55,148 bases of DNA from an uncultured Anaerolineales bacterium (GTDB taxonomy: Bacteria; Chloroflexota; Anaerolineae; Aggregatilineales; Aggregatilineaceae), in the NCBI GenBank assembly GCA_937135955.1, contig CAKZOB010000056.1, positions 1-55,148 of the forward strand, written 5' to 3'. The translations under genes were made by a program, and so were the position numbers. Under the pieces are notes generated by a model. It was not told the origin of the DNA. It worked only from the letters and a program-made list of their open reading frames with translations, and did no database searches. Of the stretch, positions 16,260 to 24,704 are shown piece after piece (the first letter of the stretch is position 1; each line of letters begins with the position of its first letter).

Positions 16260-16760
16260 TTGCCACACAAGACCAGTCACCTGGGCAGCGAGACCCTGAT
16301 CCTGGGCGTAGGCAACCCCCTGCGGGGTGATGACGGGGTCGGGGTGTTGGCTGTGCAACAGATCGCCACCCGCCCCGATCTGCCCGCAGGAGTAGACGTG
16401 CTCGACGGCGGCACAGCCGGTCTTGGGCTGATCCCTGTGCTGGAACAATACCGGCGGGTGATTCTGGTTGATGCTGTGCAGATGGGCGAACAACCGGGCA
16501 CGGTGCGTCGGTTCGCCTGGGACGACGTGCGCCTGCGCGAGCGCGAGCGCGCCCTGTCGCTGCATCAGAGCGATCTCAACGAAGCGCTGGCGCTGGCCGA
16601 AGCGCTGTGCTGTATGCCGCCCGTGTTGATCGTCTATGGCGTGCAGCCCCAGCACACCGACTGGGATCAACCACTGAGCGACGCGGTTCGGCGTGCTCTG
16701 CCGGGCCTGGTAGATGCCCTCATGACCGAGGTCAGGAGTATCAACAGCAATGGCTCATAA
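16260..16760 (+). CDS. [NiFe]-hydrogenase maturation protease (HyaD/HybD family)
   Basis: The 166-residue endopeptidase trims the C-terminus of the large subunit after nickel insertion. Family marks are ILGVGNPLRGDDGVGV (~residues 14-29, with the nickel-sensing acidic residue in GDDG), DVLDGGTAGLGL (~residue 45) and the second metal site in ILVDAVQMG (~70). The start is TTG at 16260 with GGAGC upstream; no better ATG exists. Its last 11 bases overlap the next gene. Its placement after hyhL supports cognate function. Confidence 0.92.
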   Translation: MPHKTSHLGSETLILGVGNPLRGDDGVGVLAVQQIATRPDLPAGVDVLDGGTAGLGLIPVLEQYRRVILVDAVQMGEQPGTVRRFAWDDVRLRERERALSLHQSDLNEALALAEALCCMPPVLIVYGVQPQHTDWDQPLSDAVRRALPGLVDALMTEVRSINSNGS

Positions 16761-17139
16761 GATTCTGATCATTGACGATGATCCCGATGTCGTGCTGGCG
16801 CTGCGGATGCCGCTGGAAAGCGCCGGCTATGAAGTGCACGACGCGCACTCCCAAGAAAGCGGCCTGAAAGCGGTGGATCAACTGAAACCCGATCTGATCA
16901 TCCTGGATGTGATGATGGACACGCACACGGCGGGCTTCCAGCTGGCGCACAAGTTGCACGGACCTGCCGCCAAGGAAGAGCACAAAGCCATCCCCATCCT
17001 GATGCTGACGGCCATTCATCAGACCACGCCGCTGCGTTTCGGGCCGGACGAAGACTATCTACCTGTAGACGGGTTCATTGAGAAACCCATAGACCCGCAG
17101 AAGCTGATCGCGGAGATCACAAAACTGCTCAAGAAATAA
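16750..17139 (+). CDS. Single-domain response regulator (receiver)
   Basis: The 129-residue protein is one receiver domain with no output domain. The acidic pocket is IDDDPD (residues 8-13), the phospho-acceptor Asp lies in LIILDVMMD (~residue 52), the Thr in MLTA (~85) and the switch Lys in IEKPID (~109). The start overlaps the protease gene and has AGGAG upstream, so it is part of the hydrogenase operon or its read-through. The histidine kinase immediately downstream is the obvious partner. Because it has no DNA-binding part, it may act by protein contact or relay. Confidence 0.9.
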   Translation: MAHKILIIDDDPDVVLALRMPLESAGYEVHDAHSQESGLKAVDQLKPDLIILDVMMDTHTAGFQLAHKLHGPAAKEEHKAIPILMLTAIHQTTPLRFGPDEDYLPVDGFIEKPIDPQKLIAEITKLLKK

Positions 17140-17275
17140 ACCGGGGCATGTCTATGGATGTGATCGGGCGCTGGAAAGGCACAGCCTCACGGCCAGCCAT
17201 ACAGACGCCGCCAGCCGGTGGAAGATGGAGCTGTCCCGCCATCTGGTAGCGTGGCATAGTCGCGCGAGGCGTCCG

Positions 17276-18652
17276 ATGAAGATCACCACCGAACCCCAGC
17301 CCGAAGCCCCTCAAGAACGTCTGGCGTTACGGCCCACCTTCGAGGAGTTGTGTCAGAACGCCCGGCTGCTCATCCGCCTGCGATGGGTAGCCGGGTTTGG
17401 CATTCTGTTCGGCACAGCGATCGCCAGCGTGTTGCTGGACATCAGCCTGCAAGTCGGCCCTCTGTTGATCATCGGCGGGTTGGTACTGGGCTACAACGCG
17501 CTGCTGGCCGTGGCCTGCCGCGACAACATATCACCCGCCGGCATCGAGACCATCGCCTGGGGCCAGATATTACTGGACTGGCTGGCCATGATCGCGCTGG
17601 TGCACTTCACTGGCGGCATTACCAGCCCGGCGCTGATCTACTTCGTGTTGCACGCGGCCCTTTCGGGCATGGTGTTGCTGCCCTGGCAGGTGCGCAGCCT
17701 GGCCCTGCTGGCTGTGTTGCTGGTAGGCGGGCTGGCCCTGGCCGAACGCGCTGGCTGGCTGCCGCATGTCACCATTGCCGAACTCGACCTGCACGACAGC
17801 CTGTACCGCAACACCACCTATATCGCCGCGGTGATGTTTTTCTTCGGTTCGACCGTTTTTGTGCTCTCCGAACTGGTGACGCGCATCGTGCAGCGCCTGC
17901 GTCAGCGCGAAGAGCGCATCCGCCAGCTCCTGGAAGCGCGTTCAACTTTCGTGCGCGTGGCGACGCACGAACTGCGCGCTCCTCTGGCCGCTGGTCTCTC
18001 GCTCATGAAGAATATTCAACAGGGCTATGCCGGGGAACTGACCGAACAACAGACCGCGCTCATCGCGCGCGTCGTCAGCCGCCTGGAAGGGCTGCGCATC
18101 CTGATTGACGATCTGCTCACGCTGGCCCGCAGCCGCGAGGCCACGACTGCTCATGCTCCCCTGGAAATGGAAAGCGTCCGCGCCAACCTGCTGCGCATCC
18201 TGGAACGCGAAGCCCCCAATGCCGAGCACAAGAACATCGCTTTGCGCACCGACCTGGACGATGATCCCGGCACAGTCCTGGCGGGCGAAGTCGGGCTGCA
18301 GATCATCTTCGGTAACCTGCTCAACAATGCCATCAAGTACACGCCAGAGGGAGGCAACGTCTCTGTCCGCTACCGGGTAGACCGCGCCGCGCGCCTGGCC
18401 GAGGTGACCATCGCCGATACGGGGATCGGCATCCCCGCCGAGGACATGCCCAACATCTTCAACGAGTTCTTCCGCGCCCGCAATGTAAAAGCCGGGCCAA
18501 TCGTTGGGACAGGCATTGGCCTTTCCACGGTCAAGACGCTAGTAGACCGCTATCGGGGTACCCTGACTCTGGAAAGCGAAGAAGGCAAAGGCACGACCGT
18601 GACGGTGAGCCTGCCCCTGGCCCCGAAACATGCCCCGCGCGAATTGATCTAG
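17276..18652 (+). CDS. Membrane sensor histidine kinase
   Basis: The 458-residue protein has about five or six membrane helices (residues ~35-205), with no large external sensor domain. A short coiled coil (LRQREERIRQLLEARS) leads into the HisKA dimerisation domain with the phospho-acceptor His in FVRVATHELRAPL (~residue 233). The ATPase domain has N-box NLLNNAIKYTPEGG, G1 DTGIGIP, F-box EFFRAR and G2 GTGIGLSTVK. The ATG at 17276 is preferred (GAGGC upstream); 17 extra residues from 17225 are possible. It likely pairs with the preceding receiver. The membrane sensor could read a redox or quinone state, but this is only inferred from context. Its TAG stop overlaps the stop of the convergent DUF192 gene. 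Confidence 0.92.
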   Translation: MKITTEPQPEAPQERLALRPTFEELCQNARLLIRLRWVAGFGILFGTAIASVLLDISLQVGPLLIIGGLVLGYNALLAVACRDNISPAGIETIAWGQILLDWLAMIALVHFTGGITSPALIYFVLHAALSGMVLLPWQVRSLALLAVLLVGGLALAERAGWLPHVTIAELDLHDSLYRNTTYIAAVMFFFGSTVFVLSELVTRIVQRLRQREERIRQLLEARSTFVRVATHELRAPLAAGLSLMKNIQQGYAGELTEQQTALIARVVSRLEGLRILIDDLLTLARSREATTAHAPLEMESVRANLLRILEREAPNAEHKNIALRTDLDDDPGTVLAGEVGLQIIFGNLLNNAIKYTPEGGNVSVRYRVDRAARLAEVTIADTGIGIPAEDMPNIFNEFFRARNVKAGPIVGTGIGLSTVKTLVDRYRGTLTLESEEGKGTTVTVSLPLAPKHAPRELI

Positions 18653-19035
18653 CCCTCACTTATGCGCTCGAAAACCAGTTGCTCCCCCAAACTCACACGC
18701 TCCAGCAGCGCAGGCGCGGCTTCGATCAGATAGCGAGCGGGCGCGCGCGGAGCATAGTAAGGTCGCCAGGGCCGCGCCAGTGCGGTTCCCACCACCTGCC
18801 CCGCATCGTCCAGCCACACCGCGGCAATGGGGAAAAACACGAAGAACATATGGATCGCCGTGTTGCTGATGCCCGGACGGCTGTAAACGAAGAGCAGGCC
18901 TTCGCCAGGGGACAGGGCGCGGCGGAACATCAGCCCGCGCAGATGACACCAGAAACTCTGACACCAGCGGGCGCGGGCCAGCACCACCTCGCCCGTGCTG
19001 GCCCGCCGAATGGTCACTGTGTCTTGTCGTGACAT
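18649..19035 (-). CDS. DUF192 family protein
   Basis: The 128-residue protein matches the DUF192 fold: an early ARWCQSFWCHLRGLMFRRAL motif (~residues 21-40), the GISNTAIHMFFVFFPIAAVWLDD core (quoted in part; ~56-78) and a late YLIEAAPALLERVSLGEQL (~102-120). The family is widespread and of uncertain biochemical role. Homologues are often exported, but no signal is visible here. The ATG at 19035 is preferred over one at 19068. It starts 4 bp after the LysM gene, so the two form an operon. Its stop shares a CTAG palindrome with the convergent kinase gene. Confidence 0.85.
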   Translation of the reverse strand: MSRQDTVTIRRASTGEVVLARARWCQSFWCHLRGLMFRRALSPGEGLLFVYSRPGISNTAIHMFFVFFPIAAVWLDDAGQVVGTALARPWRPYYAPRAPARYLIEAAPALLERVSLGEQLVFERISEG

Positions 19036-19039
19036 TGCC

Positions 19040-20488
19040 CTAAGGGATGCGCAACACCTGACCGGCAAAGATCAGGTTCGGGTTGTAAATACCGTTGTAG
19101 CGCGCGAGTTGATCCACAGTCACCCCATAGCGCAGGGCGATGCGGAACAGATTCTCGCCCGGCTGTACCACGTGGGTGGCCGGTCGAGGCGGCTGCGGCA
19201 CGGTTGGCGCTTGGGTGGGTGGGACCGGCGTGGGCACCGGCTGCGCCGCGCCCGGCACGCGCAACTGCTGACCCGCGTAGATCAGGTTCGGGTTGACCAG
19301 TCCGTTCAACTGCGCCAGCACGGCCACAGTCGTGTTGAATCGCGCGGCAATGCTCGACAGGGTATCGCCCCGCACGACCGTATAGGTGGTATATCCCCCG
19401 GTGCCATCCGGCACCTGGGTCGGCATGGGTACCGCAGGGGTGAAGGTCGGCGGAACGGGCTGCTGATCACGCACCGGCACGACCAATACCTGGCCGATGT
19501 TGATGAAGCCGCTGGCTGGCAGGCCGTTTGCCTGAATGATCGCTGCCACCGTACTGCCGAATTGGCGGGCAATGCCCCATACTGTATCGCCAGCCTTGAC
19601 AGTGTAGAGGATAGTGCCGGTGAAGCCTTCCGGAATAACCGGCGTAGCAGTGGCAGGGCGCGGCGTTGGCATATTGGGGGTAAAGGTCGGCGGCACGACC
19701 GGCGTATAGGGCACCGGCGTGATCGTCCCCTCCTGCGTCGGCTCGATAATCACCGGGCTGGGCGTGACGGTCGGCTGAACCGCCGTCGGCCCTGGCGTAG
19801 GCATGGCGCTCAGGGGCACCAGTGCCGCATCGTCCAGGTACACATTGTTCACGCCCACATATCCCTGCGGCGCGGTGCGCACAAAGACCGTCACCGCCGT
19901 CCCCTTGGACTTCGCCACCACCGACATTTGGCGATATTGATCGTAGTATTCCGCGTCCGCCGACCAGATGATGCTGGGGCTGTCTGGGTCTGTGCCGCCG
20001 GTGGGATCAATGCCGACGTTGATGATCACCGTGTTCGGTTGCTCGCTGACATCGGGGTTGGTGAAAGTGGCCGATGACCACACGTACACATAGACGCTGA
20101 AGCGCAAGTCTACGTTGGGAGAGACAGGTACGCGCTGATACACACCAGCAGTGTGCGTGGCGAAGAAGGTATTGTATTCCTGAGCCGCCCCTCCAGAACG
20201 CACACGTGTCGAAGGCGCTGGCTTGTATTCGGGGCGAGCGTTGATGGCGCTGGATTCGCCTGGCGGCGTCGTCTTGTACCAGGGCTGCCAGTTAGCAGCC
20301 ACCCGCAACCCGGCATCACCATTGATGGTGATATAGGGTTGTTCAAAGCCGGGATTCTGCAAGAGATTCTGCCCCTGGAAGGCGATTGCCTCTCGCGGCC
20401 CAAGGCCAGGTATACCGGCGATCGCCAGCACGCCAATCAGCACCACGACCAGCCAGTGAAGACCTCGCGCTTTTTTCTGTTTTGGCAT
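19040..20488 (-). CDS. Exported triple-LysM protein with N-terminal beta-sandwich domain
   Basis: The 482-residue protein has a signal peptide or anchor (residues ~10-36, [17 protein letters not shown]). A carbohydrate-binding-like domain opens with [11 protein letters not shown] and ends in [13 protein letters not shown] (~residues 41-230). A Pro/Thr-rich linker follows, then three LysM domains of about 44 residues, each with the YTV-GDT...IA...N-L...GQ-L-VP pattern (~295-340, 370-415, 435-482). LysM domains bind N-acetylglucosamine polymers, so this protein should attach to peptidoglycan or exopolysaccharide. Such proteins are frequent in Anaerolineae. No catalytic domain is visible. Confidence 0.9.
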   Translation of the reverse strand: MPKQKKARGLHWLVVVLIGVLAIAGIPGLGPREAIAFQGQNLLQNPGFEQPYITINGDAGLRVAANWQPWYKTTPPGESSAINARPEYKPAPSTRVRSGGAAQEYNTFFATHTAGVYQRVPVSPNVDLRFSVYVYVWSSATFTNPDVSEQPNTVIINVGIDPTGGTDPDSPSIIWSADAEYYDQYRQMSVVAKSKGTAVTVFVRTAPQGYVGVNNVYLDDAALVPLSAMPTPGPTAVQPTVTPSPVIIEPTQEGTITPVPYTPVVPPTFTPNMPTPRPATATPVIPEGFTGTILYTVKAGDTVWGIARQFGSTVAAIIQANGLPASGFINIGQVLVVPVRDQQPVPPTFTPAVPMPTQVPDGTGGYTTYTVVRGDTLSSIAARFNTTVAVLAQLNGLVNPNLIYAGQQLRVPGAAQPVPTPVPPTQAPTVPQPPRPATHVVQPGENLFRIALRYGVTVDQLARYNGIYNPNLIFAGQVLRIP

Positions 20489-20591
20489 AAGACCACCTCA
20501 CGTTACCATGAGTTGCACCAGCAGGCCAGTGCCCTTCAGTGTAGCATGATTTGCTCAACAGAACAGCGCAGGCGAAAAACCACTGGTGCGT

Positions 20592-20705
20592 TCGGGCCTA
20601 GGGGGCAGAATTCACCCCAGGAGCGCAGAAAACACAGCCCCTTTGATTTGTGCTCTTGATTCGTCCTTCTTCTGCGCTCTCGGCGTCTCCGCGATTCAAG
20701 ACCAC
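20592..20705. repeat. Intergenic inverted-repeat element (GAGCGCAGAA family)
   Basis: The 247-bp gap between the LysM gene and the methyltransferase gene holds no ORF with gene-like features. It contains GAGCGCAGAA (20621-20630) and its exact inverse TTCTGCGCTC (20670-20679), followed by CTCGGCGTCTCCGCG. The wording resembles the CTCTGTG-rich element at 54625-54715, suggesting a dispersed non-coding element. Confidence 0.5.
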
Positions 20706-20735
20706 AGCCCCGAAGGTGAATATACCCGAAAACCA

Positions 20736-21626
20736 CTATGCGCCGCGCAACGCCTGCGCAATGGCGCGGATGTGCTCCGGGGTACTGCCACAGCACGCGC
20801 CGATGATGCGCGCGCCCAGGTCGTGCACACGCTGCGCGTAACGGGCCATGTCCTCCGGCGTGGCGTCGTAAACAGCGCGGTCACCTTCCAGGCGCGGCGC
20901 TCCCGCATTCGCCTTGGCGATCAGCGGCACGATCGGCGCGGCATTGCTCATGCGGGCAATGGCCGCTTCCAATTCATCCGGGCCTTTGCCACAATTGGCC
21001 CCCAGTGCCACCACCCCCAGCGCCCCGATCTCATCCGCGGCGCGTTCGGGCGTCACGCCCATCATCGTGCGCCCGCGCGTGTCGAATGTCATCGTACTCA
21101 CGACAGGCACCGTTGGCGCTGCCCGCCGACATCCCTCGACGGCTGCGCGTACCTCTTCCAGATCGGACATGGTCTCGACCCACAACACATCCACGCCCCC
21201 TTCGACCAACGCCTCCGCCTGCTCTGCGAAAGCGGCGACGGCTTCGTCGTAGGACAGCGTGCCCATGGGAGCCAGCATCTGACCGGTCGGCCCCATCGAA
21301 CCAGCGACCAGCACCGGCCCAGCGGCAGCGTCGGCCTCGGCCCGCGCCAGGCGCGCCGCCGCGCGGTTCAGCTCGCCCACACGCCCGCTGACCCCATGCA
21401 GTTCAAGGCGCAATCGGTTGCCGCCAAAGCTGTTGGTGAGGATGATCTGCGCGCCCGCCTCAATGTAGGCGCGATGAATGGCGCGCACGTCATCGGGCCG
21501 CTCGACATTCCACAGTTCCGGTGCGGTGCCGCGCTGCAAGCCGCGAGCAATGAGCATGGTGCCCATCCCACCGTCGGCAATCACTACGTCGCCGCTCCCC
21601 AGCAGAGCCTCCCAGGTAGTTCGCAT
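20736..21626 (-). CDS. Homocysteine S-methyltransferase family protein
   Basis: The 296-residue protein is a lone Pfam S-methyl_trans (TIM barrel) domain. It shows the substrate motif ADGGMGTML (~residues 16-24), NSFGGNRLRL (~64-73), and the zinc Cys ligands in GANCGKGPDEL (~200-210) and GACCGSTPEHI (~270-280). It transfers a methyl group from a donor such as S-methylmethionine, or from a corrinoid/folate partner, to homocysteine. It is too short to be full MetH; it could be MmuM-like or the N-terminal half of a split methionine synthase. The ATG at 21626 follows GAGGAAGGGG; an upstream ATG would add 30 unrelated residues. Confidence 0.9.
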   Translation of the reverse strand: MRTTWEALLGSGDVVIADGGMGTMLIARGLQRGTAPELWNVERPDDVRAIHRAYIEAGAQIILTNSFGGNRLRLELHGVSGRVGELNRAAARLARAEADAAAGPVLVAGSMGPTGQMLAPMGTLSYDEAVAAFAEQAEALVEGGVDVLWVETMSDLEEVRAAVEGCRRAAPTVPVVSTMTFDTRGRTMMGVTPERAADEIGALGVVALGANCGKGPDELEAAIARMSNAAPIVPLIAKANAGAPRLEGDRAVYDATPEDMARYAQRVHDLGARIIGACCGSTPEHIRAIAQALRGA

Positions 21627-21703
21627 GGTCGCCCCTTCCTCAAGCACAGGCCACACAGCGCCCGATTCTACTGAAAAGCTGATCTCCGCGCGAACAAAGA
21701 CAA

Positions 21704-21729
21704 CGGGTGCTGCCACAATGGAGCACCCG
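21704..21729 (-). terminator. Intrinsic terminator after the response regulator
   Basis: CGGGTGCT (21704-21711) and AGCACCCG (21722-21729) form an 8-bp stem. Read on the minus strand it is followed by TTGTCTTTGTT, giving a moderate terminator just downstream of the receiver gene. Confidence 0.6.
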
Positions 21730-21753
21730 CACCCGCCTTAGTGAGGATGACGC

Positions 21754-22155
21754 TCAGGCTTCTTCGGTCTCGAAACCCGCTTCTTGGAGCACGCGCATGA
21801 CGCTGGTGAGCAATTCGGAGGGGCCGAAGGGCTTGGTGATGTAATCGTTGACTTTGGCGATGTGCAGGCCCAACACCTTGTCAATGCTCTGGGCCTTGGC
21901 TGTGACCACGATGACCGGCACATCCTTCATGCGCTCGTCGGCGCGCATCCGTTGGTACACCTCCCACCCGTCCATTTCAGGCATCATCAGGTCGAGCAAA
22001 ACAAGAGCCGGTCGCTCGCGCTCGATGGCTTGCAGACCGGCATCCCCACCGGTGGCCCCGATCACCTCGTAGCCCTGACGCGAGAGGATCAGTTTCACCA
22101 ACTCGATCATCTCCGGATCATCTTCAATACATAGAATCTTGATGCCCTTCGTCAT
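21754..22155 (-). CDS. Single-domain response regulator (receiver)
   Basis: The 133-residue receiver-only protein has IEDDPE (residues ~8-13), the phospho-acceptor Asp in LVLLDLMMPEMDGWE (~53), the Thr in VVTAKA (~83) and the switch Lys in ITKPFG (~105). The sequence is close to the PleD/CheY-like class often found as orphans. The ATG at 22155 has GGAG upstream; a start at 22185 would add ten residues. No kinase is adjacent, so its partner is unknown. Confidence 0.9.
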   Translation of the reverse strand: MTKGIKILCIEDDPEMIELVKLILSRQGYEVIGATGGDAGLQAIERERPALVLLDLMMPEMDGWEVYQRMRADERMKDVPVIVVTAKAQSIDKVLGLHIAKVNDYITKPFGPSELLTSVMRVLQEAGFETEEA

Positions 22156-22304
22156 CTTGGCACGCTCCAGGCAAATAAACAGCACCGCTTGTCGCCCAGG
22201 CGGTAGCCTTCAAAAGGTCTGTTTGCACATATTACCCGTAGTCTACCATAGGCCGCTGCGCCGTGTCTACCGAGATATGTAAATTTTGCCGCGTTCGCCA
22301 GTTG

Positions 22305-23162
22305 TCAGGGGATCGGCTGTGGTTCCGGGTGCAATGGTCCCCATTGTTCCAGCGCAGCGCGCAACAAACCGTGATTCTGACGATAGACGACCAACGCCGG
22401 GTCAATGAACATGGTCGCCATCCAGCGATCGTGCGTTGTCCACTGGCTGAAGTCCGCATTCCAGAACATCCCCGGCGGGCCATAGCGAATCTCCACGTGC
22501 ACATGGTACTGTTCCGAGTAGCCGCTAGCGCCCACGACTCCGATGATCTCGTCAGGTGTTACGAAGTCGCCCAGGCCGACAAAATCGCGCGCGACATGCG
22601 CATAGAGAATGTAGACAGACACTTTGGGGTTGATGGGCGTCTCCACCAGCACCAGCCCGCCCCAGCCAAAGTTGTAGCGCGGCCATTTCCAGCCCACGCG
22701 CCCCTGAGCATCACCATCCACATAGCACGACAAGCACGACGAGCGCGCAGTGACAAATCCTGGCGCAATCGGGTAGAAGTAGGTAACCTGCCCGTTGAGG
22801 TAATCGGTCGGGCAGGCATAGTCTACCCCGTAGTGTGGATCGGTGTGATCGTCGTCCAGAAACCCCCCACCCTCTGGCACAATGTAAACATCGAGCGGGC
22901 GGCGCTCGAAGATGGCCAGCGGATCGCTGCCAGGGGCCAGTAACGAACGCCCTCTGGCTGGGTTGTGCAGCCCCGTGTAACCGGCTTGCGCGACAGGTTG
23001 CACAGGATCGTCACTCGCAGGAGGACACAGAGCCAGGGACTGCGCGTCGCAGGGACGCGCCTGCCAGGCCGACGGCAGAGCCGGAGCAGGAGAACTCGCA
23101 GCGACGGGCGAGATCGTCCCCAGGCAAATCACCACCAGCACCCCGCACAGCCCCTTGACCAT
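22305..23162 (-). CDS. Secreted M23 (LytM-type) metallopeptidase
   Basis: The 285-residue protein has a signal peptide (residues 1-22, VLVVICLGTISPVAAS). The peptidase region begins near residue 105. Zinc-ligand and catalytic motifs are HYGVDYA (first His and Asp), YILYAHV and YHVHVEIRYG (H-x-H), in the order of LytM endopeptidases. These cut peptidoglycan cross-bridges. The usual GxHxGxD opening is relaxed to DPHYGVD. A CLSC pair inside the domain may form a disulfide. It is divergent from the small NHLP-like gene and, like the LysM genes nearby, points to envelope remodelling. Confidence 0.85.
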   Translation of the reverse strand: MVKGLCGVLVVICLGTISPVAASSPAPALPSAWQARPCDAQSLALCPPASDDPVQPVAQAGYTGLHNPARGRSLLAPGSDPLAIFERRPLDVYIVPEGGGFLDDDHTDPHYGVDYACPTDYLNGQVTYFYPIAPGFVTARSSCLSCYVDGDAQGRVGWKWPRYNFGWGGLVLVETPINPKVSVYILYAHVARDFVGLGDFVTPDEIIGVVGASGYSEQYHVHVEIRYGPPGMFWNADFSQWTTHDRWMATMFIDPALVVYRQNHGLLRAALEQWGPLHPEPQPIP

Positions 23163-23175
23163 GCGCGCGTTACCC

Positions 23176-23279
23176 CACCAGGTTCAAAAAAAAGCCGTCA
23201 CTCATCTGTAAAAAAGTTCGATCAGTCAGGTTTTGTTGGCTGTTTTCGATGATAATATAATCGGTAGTGTAACCTGGTG
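23176..23279 (+). promoter_or_regulatory. Promoter inside a 9-bp inverted repeat, upstream of the NHLP-like gene
   Basis: -35 TTGTTG (23233-23238) and a perfect -10 TATAAT (23256-23261) are 17 bp apart, about 60 bp before the gene. They are enclosed by CACCAGGTT (23176-23184) and AACCTGGTG (23271-23279), an exact inverted repeat. One arm lies just upstream of the divergent M23 gene and the other at the transcription start, a layout suited to a looping repressor. Confidence 0.55.
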
Positions 23280-23322
23280 TGTTGCGACTGTCGCCACTCA
23301 CCGCGAGCCTGGAGGAACCCCC

Positions 23323-23616
23323 ATGGCCAAGGAAGACCTGACCACCGTCATCAACCGTGCTCTGACCGATGAGAAGTTTCGCGCTCAGTTGCTCTCCGAC
23401 CCCGATGCGGCTCTGGCGGGCTACACGCTCAGCGAGGAAGAAAACCGCGTCCTGCGCAGCCTGCCCGCCGATGCTTTCGACGAGCTGGCCATGGACCTGG
23501 AGAATCGGCAGTCGAAGAGTGGCTTCATGGGGCTGTTCTCGGCGATGAGTGGCAAAGACGCTGCTGTTGACGCCAGCAAGCTACTCAGCCTGCTCTCCAA
23601 CAAGTACGGCAAGTAA
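23323..23616 (+). CDS. Small Os1348/NHLP-clan-like protein (possible RiPP precursor)
   Basis: The 97-residue protein begins MAKEDLTTVINRALTDEKF and continues with FRAQLLSDPDAALAGYTLS and EEENRVLRSLPADAF (consecutive). That is the typical layout of the nitrile-hydratase-like leader peptide / Os1348 clan: a helix, the LxxDPxxAL motif, then GYxLSxEE. In that clan the conserved part acts as a leader for ribosomally made, modified peptides, though many members are orphans. The tail after residue ~65 (KSGFMGLFSAMSGKDAAVD and following) is variable-looking, has no Cys and is Ser/Lys-rich. GGAGGAA lies before the ATG at 23323. No modification enzyme or transporter is adjacent. It could alternatively be a small non-RiPP protein that shares the fold. 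Confidence 0.7.
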   Translation: MAKEDLTTVINRALTDEKFRAQLLSDPDAALAGYTLSEEENRVLRSLPADAFDELAMDLENRQSKSGFMGLFSAMSGKDAAVDASKLLSLLSNKYGK

Positions 23617-23691
23617 CAGCCCGCCGCAAACTTCAGCAAGACAACGGGCATGCCGGGCGCTGTGTAGCATGTCCGTCGGACTTCTTTTCGC

Positions 23692-24582
23692 CTATTGTCC
23701 TGCCGGAATGATCAGCTCCTGGCCGGGATAGATTAGGTTGGGGTTGGCCAGGTTGTTGGCCTGAATGATCGATTCCGGCGAGACCCCATATTTCCGCGCA
23801 ATGGCGTAGATTCCCTCGCCTGGCTGCACCACATGCACGATCGGCCCGCCGGGCGTGCTGGCCGGGGTCGGCGAACTTCCCTCCTGAGCAGCGGGCGCAG
23901 CAGGCGTCACTGTGCCCGCGCAGTCTAGCAACGGGAGGCGTAGTTGCCAGCCCAGGCGCAGGATCGTGTTGGGGTTGCCCCTCAACAGATCGGGGTTGGC
24001 TGCCACCAGGTCTTCGATGGTAACCTCGTTCTTCCTGGCAATCGAATAAAGCGTATCGCCGGACGTCACCACGTGAATGCACGGATTCAGTTCGATCGGG
24101 ATGTCGGTCGGCGTAGGCATCTTCGATGGATCAATGGTGGGTGAAGGCGTCGGCGAGGGCCGGATATCGCTCATCACCGGCGTGGTGATGACGCGCACCG
24201 TCACCGTAGGCGAAGGAGTCTCCGCCTGCAGAGTGAATGTCGGCTGGAAGATCGGCAGGTCGGTCGGGGTTGCCAGCAGGGGAGCAGCCTCGCCTGTCTC
24301 AGGGGTCGCCGTTGGGGGCAACTCGGCCTGTACCGCGTCCGCAGGGGTAGTGGTGGGGATAAGCTGGCGCGTGGGCGTCGCCAGCGGCAGCGACTCCGCT
24401 GTCGCGGTGAACGCCTGCGTGGGCGGGGCAGGCGTCGTGGGCGTGATATCCAGGACGTTAACTTGCCGGGAAGTCGGCGGCAGATTCTCGCCAGCATCTT
24501 TGTAGCAGGCCGCCAAACCCCCAGCTACCGCCATCAGCATTCCGGCCAATATGGCCCGCTTTGCGAAAAGCCCAGACTTCAT
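23692..24582 (-). CDS. Double-LysM lipoprotein
   Basis: The 296-residue protein starts with a lipoprotein signal (lipobox GGLAAC, Cys ~residue 26), so it should be lipid-anchored outside the membrane. A long Pro/Thr-rich linker (~residues 35-165) leads to two LysM domains: HVVTSGDTLYSIARKNEV (~170-215) and HVVQPGEGIYAIARKYGV (~248-293). The first has an atypically long ANPDLLRGNPNTILRLG middle. The start ATG 24582 follows AAGGAGAA. It converges on the NHLP-like gene and diverges from ricT. Likely role: peptidoglycan or polysaccharide binding at the surface. Confidence 0.9.
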   Translation of the reverse strand: MKSGLFAKRAILAGMLMAVAGGLAACYKDAGENLPPTSRQVNVLDITPTTPAPPTQAFTATAESLPLATPTRQLIPTTTPADAVQAELPPTATPETGEAAPLLATPTDLPIFQPTFTLQAETPSPTVTVRVITTPVMSDIRPSPTPSPTIDPSKMPTPTDIPIELNPCIHVVTSGDTLYSIARKNEVTIEDLVAANPDLLRGNPNTILRLGWQLRLPLLDCAGTVTPAAPAAQEGSSPTPASTPGGPIVHVVQPGEGIYAIARKYGVSPESIIQANNLANPNLIYPGQELIIPAGQ

Positions 24583-24704
24583 CGCCACGATTCTCCTTAC
24601 CACCACCACGCCACCGGCGGGTTGCACACCAGCGCCGGGCACTTGCTTTTTCCAGAATACACCGAACGCCCGGTTTATACAACGCGCCCACGAAATAGGG
24701 TGCG

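Noticed and set aside
18995-20077. A 360-residue plus-strand frame opposite the LysM gene
   Set aside because: Arg/His-rich antisense translation with no domain; the minus strand has three LysM repeats and a signal peptide.
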